Assembly: GCF_964275005.1 (NCBI RefSeq)
Contig: NC_092704.1
Location: forward strand, 11,906,871 to 11,970,870
Source of the DNA: Diadema setosum
Taxonomy: Eukaryota; Echinodermata; Echinoidea; Diadematoida; Diadematidae
Reading direction: 5' to 3'
DNA: 64,000 nucleotides
Positions 1-12,243 of this stretch are shown piece by piece. Position 1 is the stretch's first letter. Every line of letters starts with the position of its first letter. A program made the translations under genes and the position numbers. The notes beneath the pieces are model-generated. The model worked only from the letters and a program-made list of their open reading frames with translations, was not told the DNA's origin and ran no database searches.

Positions 1-680
1 AAACAAGAAAGAAGTAAATATCTATGTAAGTATAATTATATTTATATTCGTAATACTGATACAGTTACATGTGAAAAGTTTGACACAAATACAACTTTTC
101 CAGTTATACCACCTTACATAACAATGCTTGGATATTCTCGAAGTTATGATTAAGAATATCCATATTTCCTTATAATTCTCTTTCTTTTAGCACCTTCAAT
201 AGCAAATATCTCAATTTAAAGGGATCGTACAGTTTTGGTTGAGGCTTAACTTCAGGTTTTTATCACTTTTGGTGAGATAGTAAGAAACCTCTTATGAAAT
301 ATGAAAGAGCATGTAATTCTATGAGGATTTCAACGTTTATTTGATGAAAATTGATTTTGAAATGGCTGAGATATCCAAAACAGAGCGATCCTAATAAAGT
401 GTGGGACCCACATTTTATTATGATCGTTTTGTTTTACTTTGTTTTTGGATGTTTCAGCTATTCCAAACCCGATTTTCATCAAATAAACTTTGAATTCCTC
501 TTAGAATGGTATGCTCTGTACTATTTCATAAGTGTTTTCTTGGTATCTCGCAAAAAAGTTAAAGCCCAATTTTCATCTTCACCAATACTGTACCATCCCT
601 TTAACAATAACGTAGATGAGTTCAAATTCTTCATATGCATGACGTATTATATATATTTTTCCTTCTTCGTTTATTCTTAC
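1..680. other. Intron of the EMI/EGF gene, nothing else recognised
   Basis: AT-rich sequence downstream (minus strand) of the EGF exon. A 155-codon open frame on the plus strand at 351-818 has no recognisable domain and overlaps the real exon antisense. I do not call it. Confidence 0.5.
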
Positions 681-767
681 CGCATGCTACACCGGAGAAC
701 CCGTAGTTGCACTTGCACAAGTTGGGAGATTCGCAATTCCCGTTCTGGCAAGGTGGGTCACACTCCG
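681..767 (-). CDS. EGF-like repeat exon
   Basis: This 87-bp phase 1-1 exon has a weak acceptor (AATGCAG) and a GTAAGA donor. It encodes ECDPPCQNGNCESPNLCKCN then YGFSGVACG. Six cysteines in C-x3-C-x4-C-x5-C-x-C-x8-C spacing form a complete short EGF-like repeat of the MEGF/tenascin type. It follows the EMI end without a linker. Confidence 0.8.
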
Positions 768-895
768 CTGCATTCGTACATTAAAATAGGGTGCAGAAAT
801 GAACAAAAATGCCGGTAACGATTCAAAATGTATGGGAACTATGCCTATGATCATGTGAAAAAAGTCACCCCAAGGTGTATATATATCTATCTATA

Positions 896-932
<37 letters not shown>

Positions 933-3900
933 TAGATTTATTTGTACATCTAAGGTTCATATCGCCAAAGAGAGTGACATACACATCATCATTGCTGAAG
1001 AATGAATAGTAATTTGAGGAGGACGGGCCAGCATTGCCCAGTTTATTTTTTTTTTTTTTCAGATTGTGTCGTACTGACTTCCATATCATGTGCTGGACGT
1101 ATTGGGAATATTGGATTGACTTAATCGTAATAAGCTAATGACGGAACTTGAACAGAATTATGTTCCATTTGTTTCTTTGGTCTTCTCAATAATCACATGG
1201 ATCGGACAAATAAAAAATATCAAATATATATTATGTTGACTGCCTCCCTATGATTTGACATGCACAGGGACATAAACAGATAAGGTCTGGACATCAATTT
1301 AGTGGCAAGTGTGTCATAAAAGGATATAGGATATAGGAACAGTCAGATATACACGAAAAACAGTGCGGTGAGAGCATTCTGTCTTATACTTACGTTCGCA
1401 GCTTGGCCCAGAGTAACCGTCACAGCAAACATCAATTATTTGCGTGCTGCCTTCAGTCGTCACTTCCCTGAAAAAAATGTACAGAATATAGTAATAGTGA
1501 TAATGATAGTAGTAATAGTAATAGTAATAGTAATAGTAATAGTAATAGTAATACTAATACTAATACTAATACTAATACTAATACTAATACTAACACTAAT
1601 ACTAATACTAACACTAATACTAATACTAATACTTTGAATGCAGAAATAAATCAAATCAAAATTTAAAAAAGAATTAAAATGAAAAAAATACTAATACTAA
1701 TACTAATACTAATACTAATACTAATACTAATCTAATACTAATACTAATACTAATACTAATGCTTATACTAGTACACGGTAATAGTAATAAGTATGATTAC
1801 ATTGTTATTATTACCACTATTACCATGTATATTATTACGATTACTTTTTATTATCATTACTATTATTATTTTTGTTGTTTTTTTGTTGTTGTTTTGTTAT
1901 TGTTACCATGACAATAATTAAACCCATTTCTATTTCGCAATCTGTTTGGTAAAACTATTCAAATGCGCATGTGAATTAGGAGAAGGAGAAAAGTACAATA
2001 TGCTACGGACAATCACAAGCTTGTGTTCCTGGGCTATATAAGAGGTCTACTGTATGCTTTTGTGAAAAGAACTGTTTTCAGGCAGCGCTAGCTTTGGTCT
2101 CAATGTTTGCAAAGAACGGATATGAACGGGTAACTGATTCCATGGTTCAGCAGCCGAAAATGCTCGGTCCCAAAGCGATGAGTTTATTCTCGGAATTACA
2201 ATAAACATTTCATAACGAGCGTCCTTCATATCGTGAATGTAACAAGGTAAAAAAAAAACCAAACAAACTTGCAATGCTACTGCCGCTGACAACTGCAATG
2301 ATGCCAATCCGAACGGTACTATAAGTAACATGATGTTATATATAATGAAAAAAAAAAATGATGACTCCTTCTTGTAAGTAGTATTTCATAACCTATTAAG
2401 TATCAATGTAAATCACAACAAATTATACACACTACATTTTGTTTTGAAATATCATTTTTTAAACTTCTCATTCTCTACCGAAGTAAACTCACTCCTGCTT
2501 AGTAATTTGCAGGAAAAAAACAACAACAAAACCTATAAATATCATGGTGAATTGTCACCAGTAACATACCAAAAATTACTACCGTTTATAACAACATGAA
2601 TCATTTTGTAGTCCACGTTTAAAATTCTTATCATCTCGTTTGTGTGTGTTTTTTTTCGGAATCATTCTTTTAACCCAAGTTTGTTTTATGGCTACTAACA
2701 TTACACGGAGGCAAATGTGTACAATGTATATCAAGCAAAACTGAATGTCGTATTTCAATTAGGCAATGTACGATAGTACAGTTGTTGATGGTTTCTTCAA
2801 ATGGCCACGAGCCCGCAAGTTCACGTGCTATTGATTTAGCCCTCCAAAAGAGAACTGGATCTTGTAAACGACCCATTCCCTGTACGTGTTAAATGACCTC
2901 CGATTGACGACTATTCAAGCAGATGTTGAAGCTAGAAATCGAACAAGGACAATGTCGGGTATGACGCAAGAGAAAATTTATTTTCATGTCCAGGAATCGG
3001 GGGGGGGGGGGGGGTCTGTCGTATATCAGCAACAAATACATAGGTTTACACGATAAAAAAAGTTTGATAATTCTTATTATTCCACATCATCCGTTATGTA
3101 TTTCTTTGAAGAAGAAGAAGAAGAAGAAGAAGAAAGCAAGCCCTTGAATTATGTATACAACTTAGGTAGTATACAAATCCGAAAAGGCTCGAATATTGTC
3201 AAGCTTTCTTGATCTCTCAGAAGGCGGGCAAGCGATCGAACATTATGAACTATGCTGAAATTAATCCAATCGCGTCTTTTTTTTTTTGTACAGGTCATTC
3301 CCCCTCCACCAAGAGCGGGGGGGGGGGGGGCATCCCCCCCCCCCCCCCCCGATTTACGCCCATGTATAGAGTGTACCTCATAACTTCACACGTATCGCCG
3401 TATTCTTTCTCCGGTATCTCGCCAGGTTGGAGGTCCGAGCACCGTATTATCAGTAACCGCATTTCTGTGCTCGGCTCAGTTTCCACCGTTTGCGTGCACC
3501 ACGCGTCTGGGTCCTTGTACAGAAGTCCGCTGCGTTAAAAAAAAACAAAAACAAAAAACATGATATACAATTATTCAATAAAATAGTCATAATAGTATCG
3601 TGATATAATGATAACACTGAAGAAAACGATCATGCAAAGTACCCAACAACAGCAACAGCATTATCTCACTATCGACATTTCATAATCATTTTGACACAGC
3701 ACACATTTTCGCTGTGATGGAAAATCGCTTTCGACTTGACTATTTCAAGGAAATAGGTAGAATACGAAGTTGGGGTTCTTTGTATTTGAAGTATGTTTGA
3801 AGACGGCAACTTAGATTGAAGATTCTAACTTCTGTGAAATCAAAACATGGAATTAAGACTGATACCATCATAATACGTGAATCTACACTCTCAAGACTGT

Positions 3901-4407
3901 ACTGGGAGATATCGATGCATGGATAAGTCGCCATCAAGATAACATTTCACATTAATGGTGGTAAGAAGAACACTTCCAACCATCCACATCCAGTTTCGAC
4001 TTGGTCTTCTGATTCGACTTTGATATTTGTTATACAACGTGTTGCTGGTTGAGTGAATTATGTATTGATAACTTCACTAAACTTCTTGAAAAATCTGAAT
4101 GTTTTTACGGCAAAGAAAAAAGGCAGAAAGTCTATACTGATGCTATTGACTTCATCCCTTTACCACAACTTATATTTTTCCCCTCAAAATGTGAGGACAT
4201 TCTTCCAATCATTGAATCATCTCTTCTGCAAAACATCTTATTTACAGAACAATTTACGAAAATACGCGTATAGGTATCTTCAGGTTCTACTCATGTGATG
4301 TATGGAGAAATGAGTCTTTTTTCGAAAGCAGATACTGTGACAGTGATGCACACATACCGTAATGTTGTTTACATGTGCAATGACAATGAAGACGCAAAAC
4401 GATGTTT

Positions 4408-4449
<42 letters not shown>

Positions 4450-4969
4450 CTCTGTGTGTGTATGTGAAATTGAAAATGATTAAATAATTTAAATGGTTGG
4501 AATCACTTAAGTCAGTAATGAATAGTGTGTTAGCAATGTGTGTTTGCACGAATACTGGCACAACAACGAATATGGTTTGGTGTGCTAAATGTGTGCATCC
4601 TACCTCTTTAGTGATTGTGTCTATTTGCTAAAAAAAAAAATGCACTCAGCTACAATCATTTCAGCACATAAATTGTACGTAAAAAGACAAAGCTTATCCT
4701 GTTTTTACTCCTCCGCTTACTTTCCAAGACTACAACTGGCTTGTCCCCCAGTTGTGATGATACAGTGAATCTTCCGTCAAGATCATAAATATTCATATAT
4801 ATATCATATATTATACATATCTGCCATTGCCTTGACAAAGCCCTATGGGGGAAAATTCGTCAAAACTACGTCTCTCGCGGAGTTTTCATATTAAACTACT
4901 GTTGTGAATCAATACTTTTTTTTTTTTAACTCCGAGCAGAAACCTATTGCTGTTATTCATTTATATATG

Positions 4970-5010
<41 letters not shown>

Positions 5011-5752
5011 GCGTGTGTGTGTGTTTGTATCAAAATAAAGAGTTTGGATAAAAAAATAGATAAATGCAATTTCGAGTTTTAGGTAGGTCATCATCAAAGA
5101 AGGAAAAAGTAAATCTTTTCAACGACACTGCACCTCTAATATGAAATAAACTGTTTTGCAGATATCATCAAGATTGCCACTTGTTTCTTCATTATTAGAT
5201 TCTTTTTTTTTTCCCATCAGCTTTCATCTCACATTTTTCAATTTCTCAAAGTCATTTTGCCTCTGACGAAGATTATGGTAGGATCGAAAGCTCATGCCCC
5301 TTTTGGCTCCAATTTACTTCATTGGCTCGCCACTATTGGATAAGCTGCTTTTAGCAGTCATTTTTGCTACGTTTCTAAATTTTGAAGAAATTAGTACATC
5401 TATTATGCATTTAAACCCTTCAAAACATGATTTCATTCTGGTACGAGAGGGGTTATCCCAGGAACATTAAAGACACACAATATAATTACACCTGCCGCAC
5501 TAACACTATAGTGAATGATAGTAAATAGCAATGACACACAAACCTGATGCTTGATACTTGTTCTTGGGATGTTTTTACTTGTTATCATGGTTAATTATAT
5601 TTAAAACTAAAAAAACCCAAACAACCAAGAGGTATACAAAGTACTACAACTTTTTTTATGCTGAAAATTTGTTATTACCTGCAGTGGTGGGTCGTTGAGA
5701 GGAAAATAACCAAGGCAATGAAGATATGCGGCGAAGGCGTCTGGCGCGCCAT
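681..5752 (-). CDS. EMI/EGF-like secreted or membrane protein, 5' part of gene (continues past low edge)
   Basis: Four exons (5752-5679, 3529-3377, 1467-1394, 767-681) join in phase (2, 2, 1, 1) to give a signal peptide, one EMI domain and one EGF-like repeat. This is the N-terminal layout of MEGF10/11, PEAR1 and Draper-type receptors and of some secreted EMI-EGF proteins. In the receptors, EMI plus EGF repeats form the extracellular ligand-binding part used in engulfment and adhesion. The last visible exon ends in phase 1 at a GTAAGA donor, so more EGF repeats probably follow outside the window. Whether a membrane segment exists cannot be seen. The gene lies tail-to-head downstream of the mucin gene, about 12.6 kb away, with no sign of shared exons. 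Family membership rests on Cys spacing and order, so the exact orthologue is not claimed. Confidence 0.8.
768..1393. other. Intron with (TA)n microsatellite
   Basis: Between the EGF and EMI exons. It holds a (TA)n tract at about 896-930 and otherwise no coding or repeat signal I can name. Confidence 0.5.
1394..1467 (-). CDS. EMI domain exon, second part
   Basis: A CAG acceptor and a GTAAGT donor flank 74 bp (phase 2 to 1). The exon encodes EVTTEGSTQIIDVCCDGYSG followed by PSCE. The CC-x-G-Y-x-G-x-x-C ending is the diagnostic C-terminus of EMI domains. It sits directly beside a TAATAC-type microsatellite in the upstream intron. Confidence 0.8.
1493..1762. repeat. TAATAG/TAATAC hexanucleotide microsatellite
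   Basis: Long runs of TAATAG passing into TAATAC, with one interruption at about 1634-1687. They begin some 25 bp upstream of the EMI exon acceptor on the minus strand. The high-scoring open frames here are translations of the repeat. Confidence 0.9.
1763..3376. other. Intron of the EMI/EGF gene with simple repeats
   Basis: Contains a poly-G run at about 3000-3014, (GAA)n at about 3108-3134, and a G run facing a C run at 3318-3350 just beyond the EMI exon donor. No coding exon is recognised. Confidence 0.5.
3377..3529 (-). CDS. EMI domain exon, first part
   Basis: The acceptor TTTTAACGCAG is followed by a 153-bp exon (phase 2 to 2). It encodes GLLYKDPDAWCTQTVETEP and onward through IIRCSDLQPGE and EYGDTCEVMR, with Cys spacing like an EMI domain N-half. 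In MEGF proteins a D-P-x-x-C motif likewise follows the signal peptide. The donor taken is AG/GTACAC at 3376-3375, the only one that keeps frame with the next exon. A second donor (GTAAAT, 3357-3352) lies 19 bp further on and would shift the frame. Confidence 0.75.
3530..5678. other. First intron of the EMI/EGF gene
   Basis: Holds (GT)n at 4409-4449 and (TA)n at about 4960-5010. No exon, conserved motif or transposon terminus is recognised. Confidence 0.5.
5679..5752 (-). CDS. EMI/EGF gene exon 1: start codon and signal peptide
   Basis: The ATG at 5752-5750 sits in a strong Kozak context (ACCATGG). It opens MARQTPSPHIFIALVIFLST, a short polar start followed by a hydrophobic core, as in a cleaved signal peptide. 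The exon ends HHC + 2 nt at a GTAATA donor (phase 2), matching the phase-2 start of the next exon to make Ser. The frame is also open upstream to about 6088 with other ATGs. I chose this ATG for its context and because it puts the hydrophobic core at the N-terminus. Confidence 0.75.
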
Positions 5753-6110
5753 GGTTCGCCCGAATTTTCGCTGTCGTCGTCTGCAGATAGAAGTCCTTAT
5801 CGATGTAGATAACATGCACGCTTTGAAAAATCCTCTCTGGCTTTCAAAATCGCGATGGACCCTTCGCGCTGGGATCGCGATATATTTTGCTCTAGCTCTT
5901 AGCGAGGCCAGAAGTCTTACTGGTGCGCTTGCGAAACGATCAGGCCTCTTCTCTGTTCTTTTATTGCTGACGCCTCGCTGTTGATTGTATCGATTTTTCA
6001 CGAGTAAGCAAAGCAGATCAAGCCAATCAGAGAAGACCAAAGGAATTCTACATGCACCGGAAGCTTTAACCAAAATGTCATTCTTCATACCTAGACTTAT
6101 TTCGGGACTT
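5753..6110 (-). promoter_or_regulatory. Presumed 5' UTR/promoter region of the EMI/EGF gene
   Basis: About 300 bp that are visibly more CG-rich than the surroundings lie immediately upstream of the signal-peptide ATG. No TATA box is assigned. The promoter role is inferred only from position and composition. Confidence 0.35.
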
Positions 6111-6475
6111 TTAAAGGGGATGGCTAGTAACTGATCAGTGGGAATCAGTGGGAAATGCTAGGGGATGATAGTTCCAATCCTTGTGGGATTCATTTAAGAG
6201 TACATTATTTATCTATTTTGTGTGAAAGTTATTTGCTTCAGAATGGTCTCATATTCAAGTAATGTGCAGTTTAATGTTTCCAGGTTAGCATGCCTGTACA
6301 GTGACGGGGCATTTAACTGCACATTACTTGAATATGAGACCATTCTGAAGCAAATAATTTTCACATAACAGTATATATATAATGTACTCTTAAATGAATC
6401 CCACAAGGATTGGAACAATCATCCCCCAGCATCCCTACTGATTCCCACTGATCAGTTGCTAGCCATCCCCTTTAA
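6111..6475. mobile_element. Long-palindrome (foldback) MITE with TTAA ends
   Basis: Both ends read TTAAAGGGGATGGCTAG inward. The two arms (about 6111-6280 and 6305-6475) are near-perfect inverted copies, including GTGGGATTCATTTAAGAGTA and GAATGGTCTCATATTCAAGT. A short loop contains GCATGCCTGTACAGTGACGGG. No coding capacity. A partial relative is at 24480-24679. Confidence 0.85.
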
Positions 6476-7293
6476 TGAAAAAAAAAAAAAAAACAGCAAT
6501 CGTGTCCGGTACATTAATTATGTAAACACACATATAGAAGGTAAAAAGAAAGAAAGAAAATAGAACAAAGTTAATACAGTAATGCATTCTTGTAAATGAT
6601 ATTATATGCTTATACCTTTTGGAAATAAGAAATGATTAAATGTAAACATATCAATTTTATAAGTCTGAGATATTCGAGATTCAATGTGCTAAAAAAAGAA
6701 AAAACCAAGCAAATATTACCCCAAAAATATGCCATGATATTTAGAATATCTTAGAAAATATGTCTTGTTAAGAAGCGAGTGCAATATCATTGAAAAACAT
6801 TTATTTTTTGTTTGTTTATTTGATGATAAACTTGCTTTACAAATTTGAAAATACCGTGTTTCTCTTCATTCAGCTTACATACAGCGTATATCAGAAAATT
6901 CATACTACGTTCCCACTTAGCAATTTCCAGAGTAGTTAGAAAAATGAGGAGAAAATCCATGCGTTTATATCATTCATTACTTATAAAAGTCGAATATTGT
7001 TGGCTAAGTTATCGAGACATGTGAATAAACACAACCAAAGATCTTTTTTATGATATTCTTCATTCGAATTTCGTTCGATATCACGAATTCACAATCAAAC
7101 GAATACACACAGGAATCTTATGTAGATTCATACAAACTAACAAAAAACCTACAACCATGATAACAATACAAAACAGAAGACATATGTTTTACAATACAAA
7201 ATTTACAACGCTATGAGAGTGCATATATATGTATATATAATATATATAATATATATATAATATATATATATATATACATACATACATATATAT

Positions 7294-7330
<37 letters not shown>

Positions 7331-7973
7331 GAAATATACATATGTATGTACATATACATATATTTGTATACACAAACAGGAAGTTTGAATATTTCATCGT
7401 AGTTCATAAAATGTTTAAACATTTCAATATTTCTACCAGATTGAAATAACGTGATACTTTGAATGCAGTTATATTTTCTTTCAAAGAAATTGGCATGATT
7501 TTCATCAATAGTATGAATTTAAGTTGCTTAAATTTCACTCGAAACGAGAGAGCTAAAGGAACTTTGTGCTATACCTAATTTTTGACATTTTTTTATTTGT
7601 ATAGTCGTTGAAAGCGTATGATATCAAACGAATAGCGCATCATAATCACTGTACATGTAATTTGTATCTCTTTCTACCTGTACCACTGGTTTTTTCTCAG
7701 TTGGTTTCTTAAGTGTGTTTTTACTGAAAGATTGAAAAGAGAACACATGAGGGGCTTCCACATAATTTAAGTGAAACGACTGTTTTCTAGTCTAAGGAAA
7801 CAGAGGGAGAGATTCCATAAAAAAAAAACACACAAAAAAAACAAACTCTACGAGGGTCATGTAAATAGCATCACGAATATGATCCGTGACAGTCTATAAT
7901 CAATGCCTTCATTTAAAGTGGACTTAAACCCAGCACATATTTTTGAAGTGCACATCGACGTCATTTTTGCATT
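6476..7973. other. Intergenic, with (TA)n tract
   Basis: AT-rich sequence with a compound (TA)n/(TAAT)n microsatellite at about 7219-7330. No gene or terminal repeat seen. Confidence 0.5.
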
Positions 7974-8057
7974 AACCCGTTGAGGACGGTTTAGTTTTGC
8001 TACAACACGCATTTCTCATAGACGCTTGCCCGAGTATACTCGGGACTCGTCCTCAAC
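7974..8057 (+). mobile_element. Short inverted-repeat element, copy 1
   Basis: About 84 bp, opening AACCCGTTGAGGACG and closing CGTCCTCAAC, with an internal palindrome CCCGAGTATACTCGGG. An opposite-orientation copy is at 42564-42650. Confidence 0.7.
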
Positions 8058-8198
8058 TTTACTCATTCTTTCAAAGAACGAGTAAAAACAGATTTTTTTT
8101 TCTTAAATCAACATTTGATAGAAAATACAAAAGAATTAGATGCTTTACCTCTCCAGTGTATGTTGTGATTTTGCATTATGTAATATTGATATTGATAT

Positions 8199-8206
8199 TG
8201 ATATTG

Positions 8207-8251
<45 letters not shown>

Positions 8252-8355
8252 GGAAACAATAATGTTATTCATCATATTCTTCCAAAGATGACAGAGGCGT
8301 ACGGTACGAGTATCAGCATCACCCCACTATATATATATATATATATATATATATG
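8199..8355. repeat. (TA)n microsatellites
   Basis: Two (TA)n blocks at about 8209-8249 and 8329-8354, separated by unique sequence. The second abuts the MITE at 8358. Confidence 0.85.
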
Positions 8356-8357
8356 AA

Positions 8358-8595
8358 GTGTTTGTTCGCAAAAACCGATAAGTCCATATTTGCCAAATGG
8401 AGATATTTGCTATTAAAGGTAAAGAAAAATAAAGAAAATAATAAGAAATTTTTTGCTTCTTTTGACCACAACTTCAAAAATGTACCTTTATATGTAGTGA
8501 CCAATATATCATTTAAAAGGTATTATTTTGTACTTTATGACAGAGACTGTACTTCAAAATCTTCAAAAATGGACATCGGTTTTTGCGAACAAACT
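8358..8595 (+). mobile_element. MITE with GTTTGTTCGCAAAAACCGAT ends, copy 1
   Basis: About 237 bp with terminal inverted repeats GTTTGTTCGCAAAAACCGAT. It is flanked on both sides by (TA)n, consistent with insertion into a TA-rich target. The 137-codon open frame here is only the MITE read through. An inverse-oriented copy lies at 12244-12482. Confidence 0.8.
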
Positions 8596-8596
8596 C

Positions 8597-8652
<56 letters not shown>

Positions 8653-11600
8653 ATGCAAAATCACAACATACAATTTTTCTTGCTGTTATTATCATTATCT
8701 ACAGTAATAATAGTAATAGCTTCAACATTGCCATCATCATCAAAGCTATCATTACCGCTGTTTTAACATCAGTCATTTTATAAGAAGTGATGAAAAAGCA
8801 GGTGGTACGTTGTTTTTTCTTTATAAGTCTACTTTGAAGGTTTTACAACACTACACAAAAATTGATGCAAAGGATACATTAGCAAGCTTTATTTGTAATT
8901 ATGATTACAATGAAAAATCAGGCCCATATCTGTATCGTCTCACTTTCAAGATTACATGTAACATTTTTTAATCATGTGCATAATCATTATGTCATTACAT
9001 TGACGGGGTTAAAAATTGAAGCATGTCATGAATGGGGAAATACGTGGACTAGAATACTTTGATTTCTTTTGTTTTGCTGTTTTCCTTATTTTTTTTCTCA
9101 AAATACTTTATTTATGCAGCGCACATTGCTTTACCTGTATATTTGTTGTTTCTTAATTTTGTAATTAGTATAAGATGATTGCACAAAGGCAAACAAACAC
9201 ACACACGTTTTGGACAGTGTATCCTAGCCTTTTACAAAATATATTTTCCTGTTTTTGTTAATAAAATACTTTAGTTAACTGCAAATAAACATGTTGCAAT
9301 GCAACGAGTTTTGGAATCTGTTAAGCCATTTGATTTTAATACTGAGCTCTTGACCGTCGTACACATCAAGAAAGTACTACTTTAAAGCCACAAAAGAAAG
9401 GACTATAAAAACGGAAAGTCATACGTTGTTGGCATGCCTTGTGTATTTGATTGTGACATATTTGCTCCGCCGCTGCAGTTGGCTGTATTTGCCATCATTG
9501 ATTTTTAGAAATCAATTATTGAGAAATAAATTTAGAGCCCTCGGAAAAAAGGTAAGATCCATCACGCAATAACGTTGACAGGGGATAATTTATTTGTTAA
9601 AGCAAAAGTTCTTGTATTTACCAAAGAACAGAAGTACAAGTAATTCCAGAAAGGTAAAAAAAAAAAAGTTTATATCAATGCGCTGTTTGAAGGATAACAA
9701 CCTTGGGAAGGATGTACGTAGAAGGCACCAGGTCATATCATTTCTGACATCACGAAAAAACTTGACAGTGAATTCCCTTAGTACATGATCTGTCCTCTCC
9801 TTTGCCTAAATGAAGCGAAAAAAAAAAGACATGGGTGCGTGCGTTCAGTCTGATAGAGGACAAAACATCAGCATTTTGAAAAAAAAAAAAAAAAAAACGC
9901 TTGGCATTTCAAGGTTGCAACCAAAATTAGTGTTGTGACCCAATTTCGACGTAATTTGCATCCTTGCTTATTCAACAATATGGCGTAAGAACGTTATCAA
10001 ATCAGCAGCATTCGTCCTTATTTCGCAACAGTGTGAAACAACGGGTTCGATATGGACACCAGGCTTACTATGGCTATGATGGCTCACGAGGGGAAAATCA
10101 CTTTCCGTATTGAATGACTACTAGTAAGATAAAACGTTATTTTCCAGTAAAAGAAAACTAACCTTCTCCAACACTGCGATGCACGGAGTTTACTTGCCGA
10201 ATGCAGGAGAGCAGTATAATTGTTCTTTAGAAACGAAAAGACTTATTCTGAAACGCCGGTCCACCACAGTTGTTGTAGGCCCAACTGTGTTTGGCGTTAT
10301 TTTCCTTACACTGTATTTCACTTAAGGTTTATGGACTTTGCATTATATACTTTTCAAATTCCCAAACGTTTACGAACCTCATTTTAGGCACGTCTCACAT
10401 ACTCGCCTATATGACTTGCGATACATTGTGCTTATGACTGAATAGGGATGGTCCATCAAAGAAGTAGGTATCTTTGCAAATTATAGAATCTACAAAATTC
10501 CTGTTGATTCGCCCATTTATGGAAGGGATTTACACTTTGCTGGCTCCATGCACTCAAAGTATGATGAAAACATGAAATATTTAGTGATGGTTACACGTCA
10601 CGAAAGAAAGGGAGGGGAGGGACGGAGATTTGGATGCTATATGCTTAGAATGTTCTTGATATCGAAGAAGCATTTACTACTTTTGTCCAGCAATATTAGA
10701 TTAACGTTTAAAATTGTGTATTTGTAGTTTATACGTTTGTGGTAATTGTTATGAAGAGTCTGTTAAATGACGGAAATACTGGTTTTACACAGCTCGTGTA
10801 CAATGTGGTACTAAATACCACCACTTCAGAATTTATAGGGCCTTACACTTGCTTATGATAATGATTTCATGAATTTGAATACTTGCTTATAATTTACCAC
10901 ATGGAAATAATCTATCCTTAACCCTAATTTTTGGCATTTGCGTTTAACATCAAAGACAAACATTAGTAACTGCAATTTGAAAAATTCCGATGTTGATTCG
11001 TGTGAATAAAGCACCTGCTGACCCCACCCCTCCTACCAATGATGTCCAGTATTGATCTTGGGAAGTGCTTTGATTTGTACGTATTTGAACAGTGAACGCA
11101 TGGTATTAGCTTAGTAAAGAACGTTTATGTCAGCTGTCACTGGACTGTGAAATGCACAATCAGAACTTGATTGTCTATTGATCTTCAAAGATAAACTTAA
11201 ATGGAGAAAAAAAATTTCCATATGTTTCCCTTGTATGTTTAACTTTCCAAAAATAAAGTCAACATTGGCACCATTACGCACACTTCACTGATTTCAAAGG
11301 AGTAACAAGAAAAAATTTCCAGTAATTGCTTTGTTTTTCTTTTCTGTGCTACCATTTATAAACGCATATTGGAACAAAACATAATTTCACAAAGCCTTGA
11401 TTGTTAAAATTATTCAAACCCAAACAAAAAGGCCATTTAATTTGATGCTCTAAGACAAAATGTAGGCTTCGACTCCCCCACAAAAAAGAAAAAAAAAAAT
11501 AGTCCTGAAACCTCCAAAACGTGAACTTGCTTCATTAAGGTCTATGTTTAACTTGTTACACTCTTTTTGTTCTTTAATTCATTTTTTAAAATAAAAATTA

Positions 11601-11940
11601 TGGATATTTCCTTACACATTACTTTCCCTCATATCGTAATTATACTGTTGCTGGAAATGAAATGAATGAAATGACATGAAATGGTCTACTTTTCAGAATT
11701 AATAGATTAGTTATCAATATCATATAATCTTCTTAGACTTTCATATGAAGATGCGGAATACCAATGGCTGCTCCAGTAGATATGTGGGCTTCCATCTCTT
11801 TCTCCTTATCTCTCTCCACATATACCTACAAATATAGACTCTCGTGGAGGAGTCTGCACCTTTGAATGTGTCTACAACAGATATATGGCGCTATACAAAT
11901 GCTATGGATCATCTCCACAACCATGTACAACCATAATGTA
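8596..11940. other. Intergenic, no gene recognised
   Basis: Apart from (TA)n at about 8599-8650 and poly-A runs, I see no exon-like splice/frame combination, RNA gene or inverted-repeat element in this stretch. Confidence 0.45.

Positions 11941-11942
<2 letters not shown>

Positions 11943-12008
<66 letters not shown>
11943..12008. repeat. (TC)n/(TA)n compound microsatellite
   Basis: A (CT)n run passes directly into (AT)n. Confidence 0.9.
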
Positions 12009-12014
<6 letters not shown>

Positions 12015-12243
12015 TACATATAATATTGCTTCACAATTTTGTACACACATAGATGCATGATGAGTAAATATGCTATCTTGAATGTCTTGATTATTCACCT
12101 TCAAGATCATGACGATATCGCTAATTGAGGAAATTCCTTGCTTTACTCTTTCTCCGTATACAGTCGTGTATTGTTCTCTTTTACACCCCTCTTTTTTAAT
12201 ATGTATGTATGCACGTATGTATGTATATGATATGTATTTGAAG

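Noticed and set aside
1368..1654. Open frames on both strands rich in Ile/Val/Leu or Ser/Ile
   Set aside because: Translations of the TAATAG/TAATAC microsatellite. Only the 1394-1467 part is a real exon, and it is on the minus strand.
7189..7422. Overlapping minus-strand frames rich in Tyr/Ile
   Set aside because: Pure (TA)n-derived sequence without coding character.
8353..8766. 137-codon plus-strand frame and its 12 kb relative
   Set aside because: Both coincide with the two copies of a 237-bp MITE and end in (TA)n. No domain is present.
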